Source of the DNA: Verrucomicrobiota bacterium
Lineage (GTDB): Bacteria > Verrucomicrobiota > Verrucomicrobiia > Opitutales > Opitutaceae
Reading direction: 5' to 3'
DNA: 64,000 nucleotides
Assembly: GCA_016222805.1 (NCBI GenBank)
Contig: JACRQG010000008.1
Coordinates: 461,253 to 525,252, forward strand
Shown: piece after piece, positions 34,375-42,963 of the stretch
Position numbering within the stretch: the stretch's first letter is position 1
How the letters are laid out: each line of letters begins with the position of its first letter
The notes under the pieces: model-generated
Seen by the model: the letters and a program-made list of their open reading frames with translations, nothing else
What the model was told of the DNA's origin: nothing
The model's database searches: none
Position numbers and translations under genes: made by a program

Positions 34375-35226
34375 ATGGTCGGCCCCGCCCCGCTCACTGA
34401 CGTCCTGGAGGCGAAACTCCAAGCCCTCCGCTCCGCCTTGCGCGGACGCCTGCGCGACGGCCTGATCGTTGCCTATTCCGGCGGCGTCGACAGCTCATTC
34501 CTTCTCTGGGCCGCCGAAAACGAGCGCCGCACCCACGGTGGCCGCCTGCTGGCCGTCACCGCCGTCAGCGCCAGCCTGGCGCAGGTCGAGCGGGAGGATG
34601 CCGCCACGTTCGCCCGGAACCTCGGGGTCGATCATCGCTGGGAGGAAAGCGGCGAAGTCTCGAACCCCGACTACGCCCGCAACGACCTCAGTCGCTGCTA
34701 TCACTGCAAGACCGAGCTGTTCCGGCTCAGTCACTCCCTGGCCGAACGTCTCGGCTTCGCCGCCATCGCCTATGGCTACAATGCCTCGGACCGCGGCGAC
34801 TTTCGCCCCGGGCACAAGGCGGCCCTGGAAAACGGCATTCTCGCCCCCTTGGATGAAGCCAATCTGACCAAGGATGACATCCGCGCGCTCCTGCGGGCCT
34901 TCGAGCTTCCCCTTTCGGAAAAACCCTCCAGCCCGTGCCTGAGTTCTCGCCTGATGACCGGTGTGGCGGTGACCCCGCAGAAACTCCGGGATGTCGAAGA
35001 CCTCGAAGCGATCCTGCGCCAGGGCGGCCTGCAGGTATTCCGCGTGCGCCTGCACGAGACGCCGGGCGCCCGCTGGCTGCGCGTGGAAGTGGACCCCGGC
35101 GAGATGCCGGCCGTGCTCACCGTGCGCGACGCCCTCCATCGTGCCGCCCGCGACCGCGGGTACCAGTGGGTAACGCTCGATCTCGGCGGCTACCGAACCG
35201 GCGGGGGAACCAACCGCCCTGGTTGA
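34375..35226 (+). CDS. larE: LarE, sulfur transferase for nickel-pincer nucleotide cofactor
   Basis: 283 residues from the ATG at 34375 (a GTG at 34348 is upstream). The PP-loop is AYSGGVDSS (35-40), which adenylates the carboxylate of the pyridinium biscarboxylic acid mononucleotide. C188 in PSSPCLSSRL sits where the sacrificial Cys of Lactiplantibacillus LarE lies. Two further Cys (C108 and C111, SRCYHCKTELF) form a C-x-x-C ahead of it. LarE inserts sulfur to give the thiocarboxylates that bind nickel. The larB gene begins 28 bases downstream and larC overlaps larB, so the three form one unit. Family identity is strong; whether sulfur comes from the Cys or from an iron-sulfur cluster is open. 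Confidence 0.92.
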   Translation: MVGPAPLTDVLEAKLQALRSALRGRLRDGLIVAYSGGVDSSFLLWAAENERRTHGGRLLAVTAVSASLAQVEREDAATFARNLGVDHRWEESGEVSNPDYARNDLSRCYHCKTELFRLSHSLAERLGFAAIAYGYNASDRGDFRPGHKAALENGILAPLDEANLTKDDIRALLRAFELPLSEKPSSPCLSSRLMTGVAVTPQKLRDVEDLEAILRQGGLQVFRVRLHETPGARWLRVEVDPGEMPAVLTVRDALHRAARDRGYQWVTLDLGGYRTGGGTNRPG

Positions 35227-35254
35227 CCAGCCCGACGACCGCGCCCAGCCCTTC

Positions 35255-36043
35255 ATGACCGAATCCGATCTTCGCCAGCTTCTCGAAGGTGTGCGCACGG
35301 GTGCCGTGAGTGCCACCGACGCCCTGCAACGCCTCAAGAGTGGACCGTTCCGCACCGCGGACCTGGGCTTTGCCCAGGTCGATCACCACCGCCGTCTGCG
35401 CCAGGGTCTGGGAGAGGTGATTTACGGCGAGAGCAAGACGATCGACCAAATCCTCGCCATCGTCGCCGAGGCCGGAGCCGCGGGCAAACCGGTCCTGATC
35501 ACTCGCCTCCAACCCGAGAAGCTCGCGCGCCTTCAAGCCGAACATCCCGCCGGACGCGCCCATCCTGCCGCCCGCACGTTCATCCTGCACGCGCCGGCTC
35601 CTGCGGAAGGTGGACCGGGCGTCCACCACGTCGCGATTGTCGCCGCCGGCACCAGCGATCTTCCCGTCGCGGAAGAGGCCGCGGAGGTGTGCGTCGCCAT
35701 GGGAGTGCCGCACCTGCGCCACTATGATGTCGGGGTAGCCGGGATTCACCGGCTCCTGGCGCGCGTCGAGGTGCTGCAGTCCGCGACGGCGTTGGTCGTG
35801 GTGGCCGGCATGGAAGGGGCGCTACCCAGCGTAGTGGCCGGCCTGCTGGGCCGCCCGGTGTTCGCGGTGCCAACCAGCGTCGGCTATGGAGCCAGCTTCC
35901 ATGGCCTCAGTGCCCTCCTCGCCATGTTGAGTTCGTGCGCTCCCGGCGTGACGGTGACGAACATCGACAACGGCTTCTCCGCCGGCTTTGCCGCCTGCCA
36001 GGTGGTGCGCGCCGTGCAGGCGGCGGCAGGCCGTTCCGCATGA
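35255..36043 (+). CDS. larB: LarB, nicotinic acid adenine dinucleotide carboxylase/hydrolase
   Basis: 262 residues. The C-terminal two-thirds is an AIR-carboxylase (PurE)-like domain: VAIVAAGTSDLPVAEEAAEV, HYDVGVAGIHRLL, LVVVAGMEGALPSVVAGL and FAVPTSVGYGASFHGLSALL, all matching LarB. The N-terminal region starts LRQLLEGVRTGAVSATDALQRL and has LGFAQVDHHRRLRQGLGEVIYGE, the family's N-terminal motif. LarB carboxylates the pyridinium ring of NaAD and hydrolyses the phosphoanhydride, the first step of the nickel-pincer pathway. The stop overlaps larC (ATGA). Confidence 0.95.
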   Translation: MTESDLRQLLEGVRTGAVSATDALQRLKSGPFRTADLGFAQVDHHRRLRQGLGEVIYGESKTIDQILAIVAEAGAAGKPVLITRLQPEKLARLQAEHPAGRAHPAARTFILHAPAPAEGGPGVHHVAIVAAGTSDLPVAEEAAEVCVAMGVPHLRHYDVGVAGIHRLLARVEVLQSATALVVVAGMEGALPSVVAGLLGRPVFAVPTSVGYGASFHGLSALLAMLSSCAPGVTVTNIDNGFSAGFAACQVVRAVQAAAGRSA

Positions 36044-37296
36044 GCCGCACGCTCTATCTGGAAAGCGTCTCCGGCGTCGCGGGCGACATGTTTGCCGCGG
36101 CCTTCGTCCATGCCGGCCTGGTCTCCTCCGCGGAACTCGCCGCACTCCCGGCGAAACTCGGCTTTGCTGGCGTGCGTGTCGAAGTCCGGCCAGTGATCCG
36201 CGCCGCGATGAGTGCGACGCACCTGGCGGTGCGCGGAGCGCCCGCGGGACGCTCGCCGGAGGTGCCTCCGCCGCCCGCGCCAGACCCGGGCGAGGAGGAA
36301 ACCCACCTCATCGTCGATGCTCCCGCTGGCCACACCCACACGCGCCACGCCGAGATCGACGAGCGCATTGCCGGGTCGGATCTTCCGGCCGGGGTGCGCG
36401 AACGGGCGCGCCGGATTTTCCGCCTGCTAGCCGAGGCGGAAGCCGCCGCTCACGGCACGCCGCTCGAGGAGGTGGCCTTTCACGAGGTCGGTTCGGTGGA
36501 TTCGATCGTCGACGTGGTCCTGGCCGCGTGGTGCCTCGAACAGGTGAAACCCGACCGCATTTGCGCCACTCCTCTCCGGCCCGGGCGCGGCTTCGTGCGG
36601 ATGCAGCACGGGCATCAACCCGTGCCACCCCCGGCCAGCGCGCGGCTGCTGACGGATCTGCCCGTCGCGCCGACACCGGCCGCGATCACGCGCGCCAACA
36701 TCGAACTCTCCACGCCGACCGGCATCGCCATCGTGAAATCGCTCGCGCCGGAGTTTGTGCGCGAAATGCCCGCCGGCACGGTCCGGGCGCAGGGCATGGG
36801 CGCCGGGACGCTTGATTTCGGAGAGTTTCCCAACGTCTTTCGCGTCACGCTGCTGGAGGCGGATCCGTCTGACGCCGCGCCCGCCCTGCCCTACGAAACG
36901 GATCAAGTGGTGGAAGTCGCCGCCAACATCGATGACGACACCGGGGAGCACCTCGCGTGGATCACGCAGCGCCTTCTCGCACTCGGGGCGCTCGACGTGT
37001 GGATCAGCCCCGGTACCGGCAAGAAGGGCCGCCCGCTCCATTGCCTGCAGTTTCTAGCCGCCGAACCAGATTGGGCCCGTCTCGCCGACTGGTTCCTGCG
37101 CCACAGCACCTCCTTCGGGATCCGCCATCGTCGCTGGGATCGCCTGAAGCTGGCGCGGCGGTTCGAGTCGCGCGAAACCCCTGCCGGCCCGCTCACCTTC
37201 AAGATCGGTCTGACCACGACGGGCGAAGTCCTGAAGGAGAAACCGGAATTCGAGGAACAACGCCGGCACTGGGAACGCGAGGAACAAGGAGGCTGA
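36040..37296 (+). CDS. larC: LarC, nickel insertion cyclometallase
   Basis: 418 residues in one uninterrupted frame, unlike the frameshift-split larC of Lactiplantibacillus. The N-terminus (ESVSGVAGDMFAAAFVHAG) and FHEVGSVDSIVDVVLAAWCLE are LarC signatures. A His-bearing linker (HTHTRH, residues 98-103) could hold nickel. The C-terminal domain (VAANIDDDTGEHLAWITQRL, SPGTGKKGRP) is the CTP-binding part. LarC uses CTP to insert Ni into the thiolated nucleotide and completes the cofactor made by LarB and LarE. No LarA-type client enzyme is encoded next to it. Confidence 0.95.
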   Translation: MSRTLYLESVSGVAGDMFAAAFVHAGLVSSAELAALPAKLGFAGVRVEVRPVIRAAMSATHLAVRGAPAGRSPEVPPPPAPDPGEEETHLIVDAPAGHTHTRHAEIDERIAGSDLPAGVRERARRIFRLLAEAEAAAHGTPLEEVAFHEVGSVDSIVDVVLAAWCLEQVKPDRICATPLRPGRGFVRMQHGHQPVPPPASARLLTDLPVAPTPAAITRANIELSTPTGIAIVKSLAPEFVREMPAGTVRAQGMGAGTLDFGEFPNVFRVTLLEADPSDAAPALPYETDQVVEVAANIDDDTGEHLAWITQRLLALGALDVWISPGTGKKGRPLHCLQFLAAEPDWARLADWFLRHSTSFGIRHRRWDRLKLARRFESRETPAGPLTFKIGLTTTGEVLKEKPEFEEQRRHWEREEQGG

Positions 37297-37393
37297 ACAG
37301 GCGGCGGGGCCACCGCCGGTCGCGCCACCAACGCCGCCGCTGCTTCCGAGCGCCTTACCGTGCCGCCCTCTCGCAAAGCAGGAGACTTCCGGC

Positions 37394-38467
37394 CTACGGC
37401 TTCCTCTTTCCGTCCGCGGGTGGCGGGGCGCCCGGCGGCAGCTTCCGGCCCAACGCGTGATCCGCCGGGGTCAGCCCACGGCGGTATCCCTTGAAGGCAT
37501 ACGGAGAGGGCTCGTAGGGGTCGACGTAACGCACGTCGGTCTGCGCCGGGATCTCGACGTCGAACGCGAAGAGCACGGCGTTGACCACCAGCCGGCGCAG
37601 GCCCTCGTTGGCCAGATCGGTGGCGGCACCCATGGTGGTGCAGAACACCCGGTTGGTGGTGCCGTTGGCGTTGTGGTTCAGGCGCATCCAGGCGACCGGC
37701 ATCATCGGTTCGTTGATGCCCTGTTCCACTCCGTCCGCCTTGCGGACCTTTCGCTGCTCGGTGTCCGGCGGATCGGAGGGGCTCATGCCCTTCAGGACCT
37801 GGCCGCGGACGAGAATGCGCGCGTCGGGCACCGGATGGGTTTCGTAGACGCCGGAATCGCCAAAGATCCCCGTCACGCCACGCAGCACAGGATCGTTCTC
37901 GCGGTTGGGCTCGATGACGCCGCGGGTGGCGCCCCGGCGGTTGGCCCCCCAATGGCTCACCCAGTTTTCGCCGAGGACCTTGCGGCCGAAATCGTTGAAG
38001 TGCTTGTACGAACCGGGGTGGTTCGCGGGAAACCGGAACGCATGGGTGCTGGTGCGCAGGGCGACGATCGGCACTCCGCGCTCCACGGCCTCGGCGAATT
38101 TCCGCATCGCGGAGTCAGGCCACTGGCGGAAACGCAGGGCCATGACGATGCCGTCGGCCTCCTGCAGGATCTCGGCGCCGGGCACGCTCGCGTTGTTGTC
38201 CGGGTTGATCGTCCCGTCGGGATCGAGGGCGAACAGGACCGTGCACTTGAAGCCGTGCCGCTGGCTGAGGATCTTCGCCAGCATGGGCAGGCCCTCCTCT
38301 CCGCGATACTCCTCGTCACCGGTGAGGAAGACCAGGTGCCGTCCTGCCCCCGGACCGGGCTGGGCAGGGTAGGTGATCGACGGCGCGGCGGCCAACGCGG
38401 CCGGTGCCAGGATTCCAGCGGCGAGGGCGCAACCGGCCGCCACGAACAAGGTGCGGGATGGGGTCAT
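37394..38467 (-). CDS. Secreted ThuA-domain protein (trehalose-utilisation-like)
   Basis: 357 residues with a signal peptide (about 1-27, VAAGCALAAGILAPAALAAA). The ThuA/glutamine-amidotransferase-like fold is visible in HLVFLTGDEEYRGEEGLPML, QEADGIVMALRFRQWPDSAM, GVPIVALRTSTHAF and FGDSGVYETHP, with a later MPVAWMRLNHNANG. ThuA proteins bind sugars and accompany Gfo/Idh/MocA oxidoreductases in planctomycetal and verrucomicrobial sugar pathways; two such oxidoreductases are at 51-54 kb. Divergent from the Dus gene, with about 100 bases between. Confidence 0.85.
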   Translation of the reverse strand: MTPSRTLFVAAGCALAAGILAPAALAAAPSITYPAQPGPGAGRHLVFLTGDEEYRGEEGLPMLAKILSQRHGFKCTVLFALDPDGTINPDNNASVPGAEILQEADGIVMALRFRQWPDSAMRKFAEAVERGVPIVALRTSTHAFRFPANHPGSYKHFNDFGRKVLGENWVSHWGANRRGATRGVIEPNRENDPVLRGVTGIFGDSGVYETHPVPDARILVRGQVLKGMSPSDPPDTEQRKVRKADGVEQGINEPMMPVAWMRLNHNANGTTNRVFCTTMGAATDLANEGLRRLVVNAVLFAFDVEIPAQTDVRYVDPYEPSPYAFKGYRRGLTPADHALGRKLPPGAPPPADGKRKP

Positions 38468-38567
38468 GCCGACTTGGTGGGCTCGGGCCGGTGGCGCGTC
38501 AATCCCCGGTGCATCCGACCGGCGGGATGCTTGCAGGACGCGGGCAAGGCGGCTTCGCTGCCCGCGC

Positions 38568-39680
38568 GTGCGCCTCGGACCCTACGAACTTCCGTCCAAC
38601 CTCTTCCTCTCCCCGCTGGCCGGCTACACCAACCTGCCGATGCGGCTCACCCTGCGGGAACTCGGCGGACTCGCATGGGCGACCACGGATCTCGTCAACG
38701 CCCGCTCCCTGCTGGAGCGCAACCGCACCGCCCTGAAACTCATCGCGTCCGCCCCGCAGGATCGGCCGTTTGCCATCCAGCTCTTTGGCAGTGTGCCGGA
38801 GGAAATGCGCGACGCCGCGGTGCGATGCCAGGAACTCGGCGCCGACTCCGTGGACATCAACATGGGCTGCCCGGTGCGCAAGGTGGTGCGGATCGGCGGC
38901 GGCTCCGCCATGATGACGGAACTCGACCGCACGGCGGCGCTGGTTCGCGGCATGGTCGCCGCGGTGAAGATCCCGGTCACCGCGAAAATGCGGCTCGGCT
39001 GGGATGACGAGAACCTCACCGCGCCCGACCTGGCCCGCGTCCTCGAAGACGCCGGCGTGGCCGCGGTCTTCGTGCATGGCCGCACGCGGGCGCAGGGATT
39101 TTCCGGAACCGTGAACCTCGCCGGCATCCGGGCGGTCGTCGACGCGGTGCGCCGGATCCCGGTCATTGGCAACGGCGATGTCACCACGCCCGAGGCCGCC
39201 CGGCACATGCTTCAGGAGACCGGTTGCGCCGGGGTCAGCATCGGCCGCGGAGCCTTTTACGACCCGTGGATCTTCCGTCGCACCGCCCACCTGTTGCGCA
39301 CCGGGGAGTTGCTTCCCGAACCGGATCTCGCGGAGCGCCTTCGCGTGATGCGGCGGCATTTCGAGCGCTACCTCGAGTTCTATGGCGAGGAACACGGCGT
39401 GCGCCTGTTCCGCCGCGTGGCCCCGTGGTACGCGCGGCGCTTCGGGCCGGCGAAGCCGTTCAAACGGGCCATCCTCACGATCCGGACGCGGGCCGACTTC
39501 GATGCGGCCGTCGCCGACTTTCTCACCTGGCGCCGCCAGTTCTGCGACGAACGCGGCGAGTTGCTGCCCCGTTTCGCCCCGGCGCCGCTGGTGGCGTCCT
39601 TCCTGCGCGATCCGGAAGATCCCTCCTCCGGGGAACGCGACGCCATTCCCGTGCCGAAAGGTCCGGTCGACGTCTGGTAG
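38568..39680 (+). CDS. dusB: tRNA-dihydrouridine synthase
   Basis: 370 residues from the GTG at 38568; the open frame extends further upstream across the ThuA promoter region without family similarity. Family motifs appear in order: SPLAGYTNLPMRL (FMN), VDINMGCPVRKV with the catalytic Cys, VTAKMRLGWDDENL, VFVHGRTRAQGFSG, IPVIGNGDVTTPEAARHML and GVSIGRGAFYDPWIF. The C-terminal ~110 residues form the tRNA-binding helical domain. It reduces uridines in tRNA D-loops using FMN and NADPH. The dusB label follows overall likeness to the DusB subfamily. Confidence 0.92.
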   Translation: MRLGPYELPSNLFLSPLAGYTNLPMRLTLRELGGLAWATTDLVNARSLLERNRTALKLIASAPQDRPFAIQLFGSVPEEMRDAAVRCQELGADSVDINMGCPVRKVVRIGGGSAMMTELDRTAALVRGMVAAVKIPVTAKMRLGWDDENLTAPDLARVLEDAGVAAVFVHGRTRAQGFSGTVNLAGIRAVVDAVRRIPVIGNGDVTTPEAARHMLQETGCAGVSIGRGAFYDPWIFRRTAHLLRTGELLPEPDLAERLRVMRRHFERYLEFYGEEHGVRLFRRVAPWYARRFGPAKPFKRAILTIRTRADFDAAVADFLTWRRQFCDERGELLPRFAPAPLVASFLRDPEDPSSGERDAIPVPKGPVDVW

Positions 39681-39780
39681 CGCGGGCGCCGGCGCGCCGT
39701 CCTCTTTCCGCTTTCGCTCCGGCTTCCACCCCGAAAGAGTAGGGGCGCCGGCTCCGCCCCAAGTGGGCGCCGGGCACCTC

Positions 39781-40461
39781 ATGCACAACGTCAGTCATTT
39801 CTGGGAACTCATCTTCGGCACGGTCGTGGCCCTGCTGCCGATGATCAACCCCCTCGCTTCCGCCCCGACCTTCCTCGCCATCACCGAGGGCGACTCCCGC
39901 GAGCGCCGCCTCGAGCAGCTGCGCCTGGCCTGCCTCTACATGATTGGCATCCTCGTGAGTTTCCTCATCGGCGGCACCTTCATCATGAATTTCTTCGGCA
40001 TCTCCATCCCCGGGCTGCGCATCGCCGGCGGCCTCCTGGTGGCCGGGATCGGATCAACGATGCTGGTCGGTCCCACCCGGCAACCCAAGGCCGACGACCC
40101 CGCCGAGGCGGAGGCCCGGGCCAAGCGGGACATTTCCTTTTCGCCCCTGGCGATGCCGATGCTCAGCGGACCGGGCTCGATCGCCGTCACCATCGGCTTC
40201 ACCTCGCTCGCCACCCACTGGCTCGACTACGCGGCGATCATCCTCGGCATCAGCGTCGTGGCCGGAATCACCTACGTCACCCTCCGGCTCTCGGAGCGGA
40301 TCGTGCTCGTCGTCGGGGTCAACGGCATGAACGCGCTCTCGAAGGTGATGGGCTTCCTGATTCTCTGCATCGGGATCCAGTTCGTCGTGAACGGCGTGCT
40401 CGGGATCGTCACCGACCCGGCCGTCGTCCGCGCGATCCGCGATGCTGCGCTGGTGAAGTAA
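39781..40461 (+). CDS. MarC-family integral membrane protein
   Basis: 226 residues, six membrane helices in two repeated halves of three. The MarC/UPF0056 landmarks are LLPMINPLASAPTFLAIT near the start, GIRIAGGLL-like (GLRIAGGLLVAGIGSTML), and FSPLAMPMLSGPGSIAVTIG opening the second half. A NAAT-type amino-acid transport role has been proposed for some members, but the function remains poorly defined, and the original antibiotic-resistance label is not supported. Convergent with the methyltransferase gene, with 16 bases between. Confidence 0.9.
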   Translation: MHNVSHFWELIFGTVVALLPMINPLASAPTFLAITEGDSRERRLEQLRLACLYMIGILVSFLIGGTFIMNFFGISIPGLRIAGGLLVAGIGSTMLVGPTRQPKADDPAEAEARAKRDISFSPLAMPMLSGPGSIAVTIGFTSLATHWLDYAAIILGISVVAGITYVTLRLSERIVLVVGVNGMNALSKVMGFLILCIGIQFVVNGVLGIVTDPAVVRAIRDAALVK

Positions 40462-40477
40462 GGCGTCGTCGCCGCGC

Positions 40478-41470
40478 TCAACCCGGCCCCGGCCGAAGAT
40501 CCGGCAGCTCCGATTGTACGGGGCGCGGTCGCAGCGCCTCCGCCAGGCGGTGGCAGGCGAGTTCCGCGTGTGCCGCGTCGCTCTCGACGCCGACGCACTT
40601 CCGGCCGGCCCGGACTGCCGCGATGGCGGTGGTGCCGCTGCCGAGAAAGGGATCGAGGATCAGATCGCCTTCCCGGCTCGCCGCACGCACGATTCGATCG
40701 AGCAAGGCGAGCGGCTTCTGCGTCGGGTGCCGGCCGTGCGCCTTCTCCTCCCCTTTCGGGGCGGTGAAACTCCAGACGTCCTTCATCTGCTTGCCGCCGT
40801 TGCTCCGCTTCATCTCGGCGTAGTTGAAGCAGTGCCGGCTTTTCGCATCGCGGGCCGCCCACAGCACTGTCTCGGTCGAGTGGGTGAAATACCGGCAGGC
40901 GAGGTTGGGCGGGGGGTTGGGCTTCTGCCACGTGATTTGATTCAGGACCTTCATCCCCAGTTCCTGCATCGCGTACCCGACGGAAAAGATCACGTGGTGC
41001 GTGCCACTCACCCAAAGGGTGCCATGCGGCTTGAGCAGCGCCTGGCACCGCCGCAGCCACTCCCGGTTGAAGTGGTGATTCTCCTCCGCGCCGCGGGATT
41101 TGTCCCAGGTTCCCTTGTCCACCTTCACCCTCCGGCCGGCCTGGCAGGTGACGCCCCCGTTGGACAGGAAGTAGGGCGGGTCGGCGAAGATCAGGTCGAA
41201 GACTCCGCCGGGGTGCCGGGCAGCCAGCACGTCCAACACCGCCAGGCAGTCTCCATGATAGAGATACACCCCGCGCGCATCGTCGCGATGGACCAGCCGA
41301 CTGGGCTGCTGGACTCCGGGGCCGGCTTCGATCACGCCCTCCTCGGGCCGAAACTCCCTCACTTCCGGGTCGGAGGGCGGACGACGGGAACGAGTCGGAC
41401 GGGGGGAATTCGGCACGGCGCAAGCCGATCCCCCGGGGATCCCGGCGGCAAGCCAATTGTACGAGGGCAC
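40478..41470 (-). CDS. Solitary DpnA-like DNA adenine N6-methyltransferase
   Basis: 330 residues from a GTG at 41470; the first ~65 residues are Pro/Arg-rich and not conserved, so a later start (for example the GTG at 41335) is possible. The core follows the beta-class order: catalytic IFADPPYFLSNGG, then CRYFTHSTETVLWA, HPTQKPLALLDRI and SAM-binding LDPFLGSGTTA. VDKGTWDKSRG and LNQITWQKPNPPPNLACRYF closely resemble the single-strand-capable DpnA (M2.DpnII) group, many of which modify GATC. No endonuclease or specificity gene adjoins it, so it is probably an orphan methylase acting in regulation or replication. The target sequence is not readable from the protein alone. Confidence 0.88.
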   Translation of the reverse strand: MPSYNWLAAGIPGGSACAVPNSPRPTRSRRPPSDPEVREFRPEEGVIEAGPGVQQPSRLVHRDDARGVYLYHGDCLAVLDVLAARHPGGVFDLIFADPPYFLSNGGVTCQAGRRVKVDKGTWDKSRGAEENHHFNREWLRRCQALLKPHGTLWVSGTHHVIFSVGYAMQELGMKVLNQITWQKPNPPPNLACRYFTHSTETVLWAARDAKSRHCFNYAEMKRSNGGKQMKDVWSFTAPKGEEKAHGRHPTQKPLALLDRIVRAASREGDLILDPFLGSGTTAIAAVRAGRKCVGVESDAAHAELACHRLAEALRPRPVQSELPDLRPGPG

Positions 41471-41507
41471 CGCGACGGGGTGCGCTGCCCCACGCAGCCT
41501 CGAGGAC

Positions 41508-42812
41508 TCACCGGCGCCGGGGTTTCAGCACCCGATCCGCATGTTCCAGGTACTGCGCCCAGTCATAGGGGGTGATGGCGTGCTTGCCGGTCCGGAGGTG
41601 GTAGGCCACGCCGTCGCCGATCACGGGTTGGTTGACCGGGGGCTGGCTTTCGACCCCGAGCCCCTTTCGTCCGAACAAGGCATAGACGGGCCCGGCGTGC
41701 TTCGCCGCCAGGAACTCCCCCAGCGGATCGGCCCACTTGTCCTCCTGCGCGCTGGCCACATGTACCGGCCGGGGCGCGATCAGGGCGATCAGCTCATGTT
41801 GATCGAAGGGCAATTCCGCCTCACGCCGATTGTAGGCGCGAAAGTTCTTCGCAAACCAGAAGGGGAACGACGTGTTGATGCGTTCCACGTTCTCGCCATA
41901 GACGCGCTTGCTCAGCGCGGCCCCGCCGCAACCGGAGTTGTTCGAGATCACCAGGGCAAAGCGCTCGTCCTGGGCGCCCGCCCAGAGGGCGGTCTTGCCG
42001 AGCCGGGAATGTCCGTGCACGGCGACCCGCCCGGCGTCGATCTCCCGATCGCTTTCCAGGTAGTCGAGGGCCCGGCTGAGGCCCCACGCCCAGATTCCGA
42101 TCGCCCCCCATTCGTCCGCCCGCCGCTGTTCCACTGCGGGCGTGCCGAAGAGCGCCCCCACGGCCAACGTCAGTCCTTCCGCGCGGTCCTCGCAGAGATC
42201 GCCGTAGTAGGCGGTCACCGTGGCATAGCCCCGGGCGAGCACCGCTTCGATGTCCCAGGCGGACGCCGACACCCCGCGCGTGCCCTCGGTGGCGCGGTTG
42301 TTCACAATCTTGTTCTCGGCATTGGTGCGCATCCACGCTGTCGAAAGGGTGATCCCGGGATCCGCGTGGACGCACTGATTGCCGTAGAAATTGTAGCCGA
42401 GGAACGCCGGGAAAGGCCCCGGGCCGGTGGCGGGCTGGTAAACCAACAGGTGCATCTTGGGGCCGGTTTTTCCGGCGGTGAACCACAGGGTGATTTCCTT
42501 GCGCACCGCCTTGCCGCCAAGGGCCGCGCGCTCCACGGATGTGACTTCCGCATGCATGCCGGGCGGCTTACCGGCCGGCGTGCGACCAAACATCTCGCTA
42601 GCGAACACCTCGAGCAGTTCCGGCCGGCGTTTCGCCCGCCACGTCGCCGCATCGCGCACCGGGGAACCGTCGTTGGCGACCAGCGGATCCGGCAGGGTGT
42701 ACTTCGGCACCTTCGCCTCATCGTAGTTGATCGGAATCTCCACCTTCTGGGCGGCGGAAACCGCGAGCACCGTGGCAAAGAACAGTCCTGGGGCGAAGAC
42801 GAAGCGCTTCAT
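41508..42812 (-). CDS. CE15-family glucuronoyl esterase-like protein
   Basis: 434 residues with a signal peptide (about 1-21). An alpha/beta hydrolase with the CE15 nucleophile elbow VHGHSRLGKTALW (S269) and catalytic His H411 in RTGKHAITPYDW; E357/D358 in SAQEDKWADP is the likely acid. LGYNFYGNQCVHADP and SNNSGCGGAALSKR are further family segments. CE15 enzymes cleave ester bonds between lignin and glucuronoxylan; several characterised bacterial members come from Opitutus terrae, in line with the likely host. It would act outside the cell or in the periplasm on plant biomass. Confidence 0.9.
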   Translation of the reverse strand: MKRFVFAPGLFFATVLAVSAAQKVEIPINYDEAKVPKYTLPDPLVANDGSPVRDAATWRAKRRPELLEVFASEMFGRTPAGKPPGMHAEVTSVERAALGGKAVRKEITLWFTAGKTGPKMHLLVYQPATGPGPFPAFLGYNFYGNQCVHADPGITLSTAWMRTNAENKIVNNRATEGTRGVSASAWDIEAVLARGYATVTAYYGDLCEDRAEGLTLAVGALFGTPAVEQRRADEWGAIGIWAWGLSRALDYLESDREIDAGRVAVHGHSRLGKTALWAGAQDERFALVISNNSGCGGAALSKRVYGENVERINTSFPFWFAKNFRAYNRREAELPFDQHELIALIAPRPVHVASAQEDKWADPLGEFLAAKHAGPVYALFGRKGLGVESQPPVNQPVIGDGVAYHLRTGKHAITPYDWAQYLEHADRVLKPRRR

Positions 42813-42963
42813 GCCGCGAGCTTGTCGCGGCAGAAGCCAGGGAGCAAGACACCGCGCCGCCTACCGGACCCGCGCGTGGGCCCCCGGAAAAGCGCGCCCG
42901 GAGGACCGAATCCATCCATCTCCGGGCCCTCCTGCCCCGGCAGCTCCGGCGACAGGGCAGGGC

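Noticed and set aside
40478-42812. Restriction-modification system formed by the methyltransferase and its neighbour
   Set aside because: The upstream minus-strand neighbour is a CE15 esterase with complete catalytic motifs, not an endonuclease.
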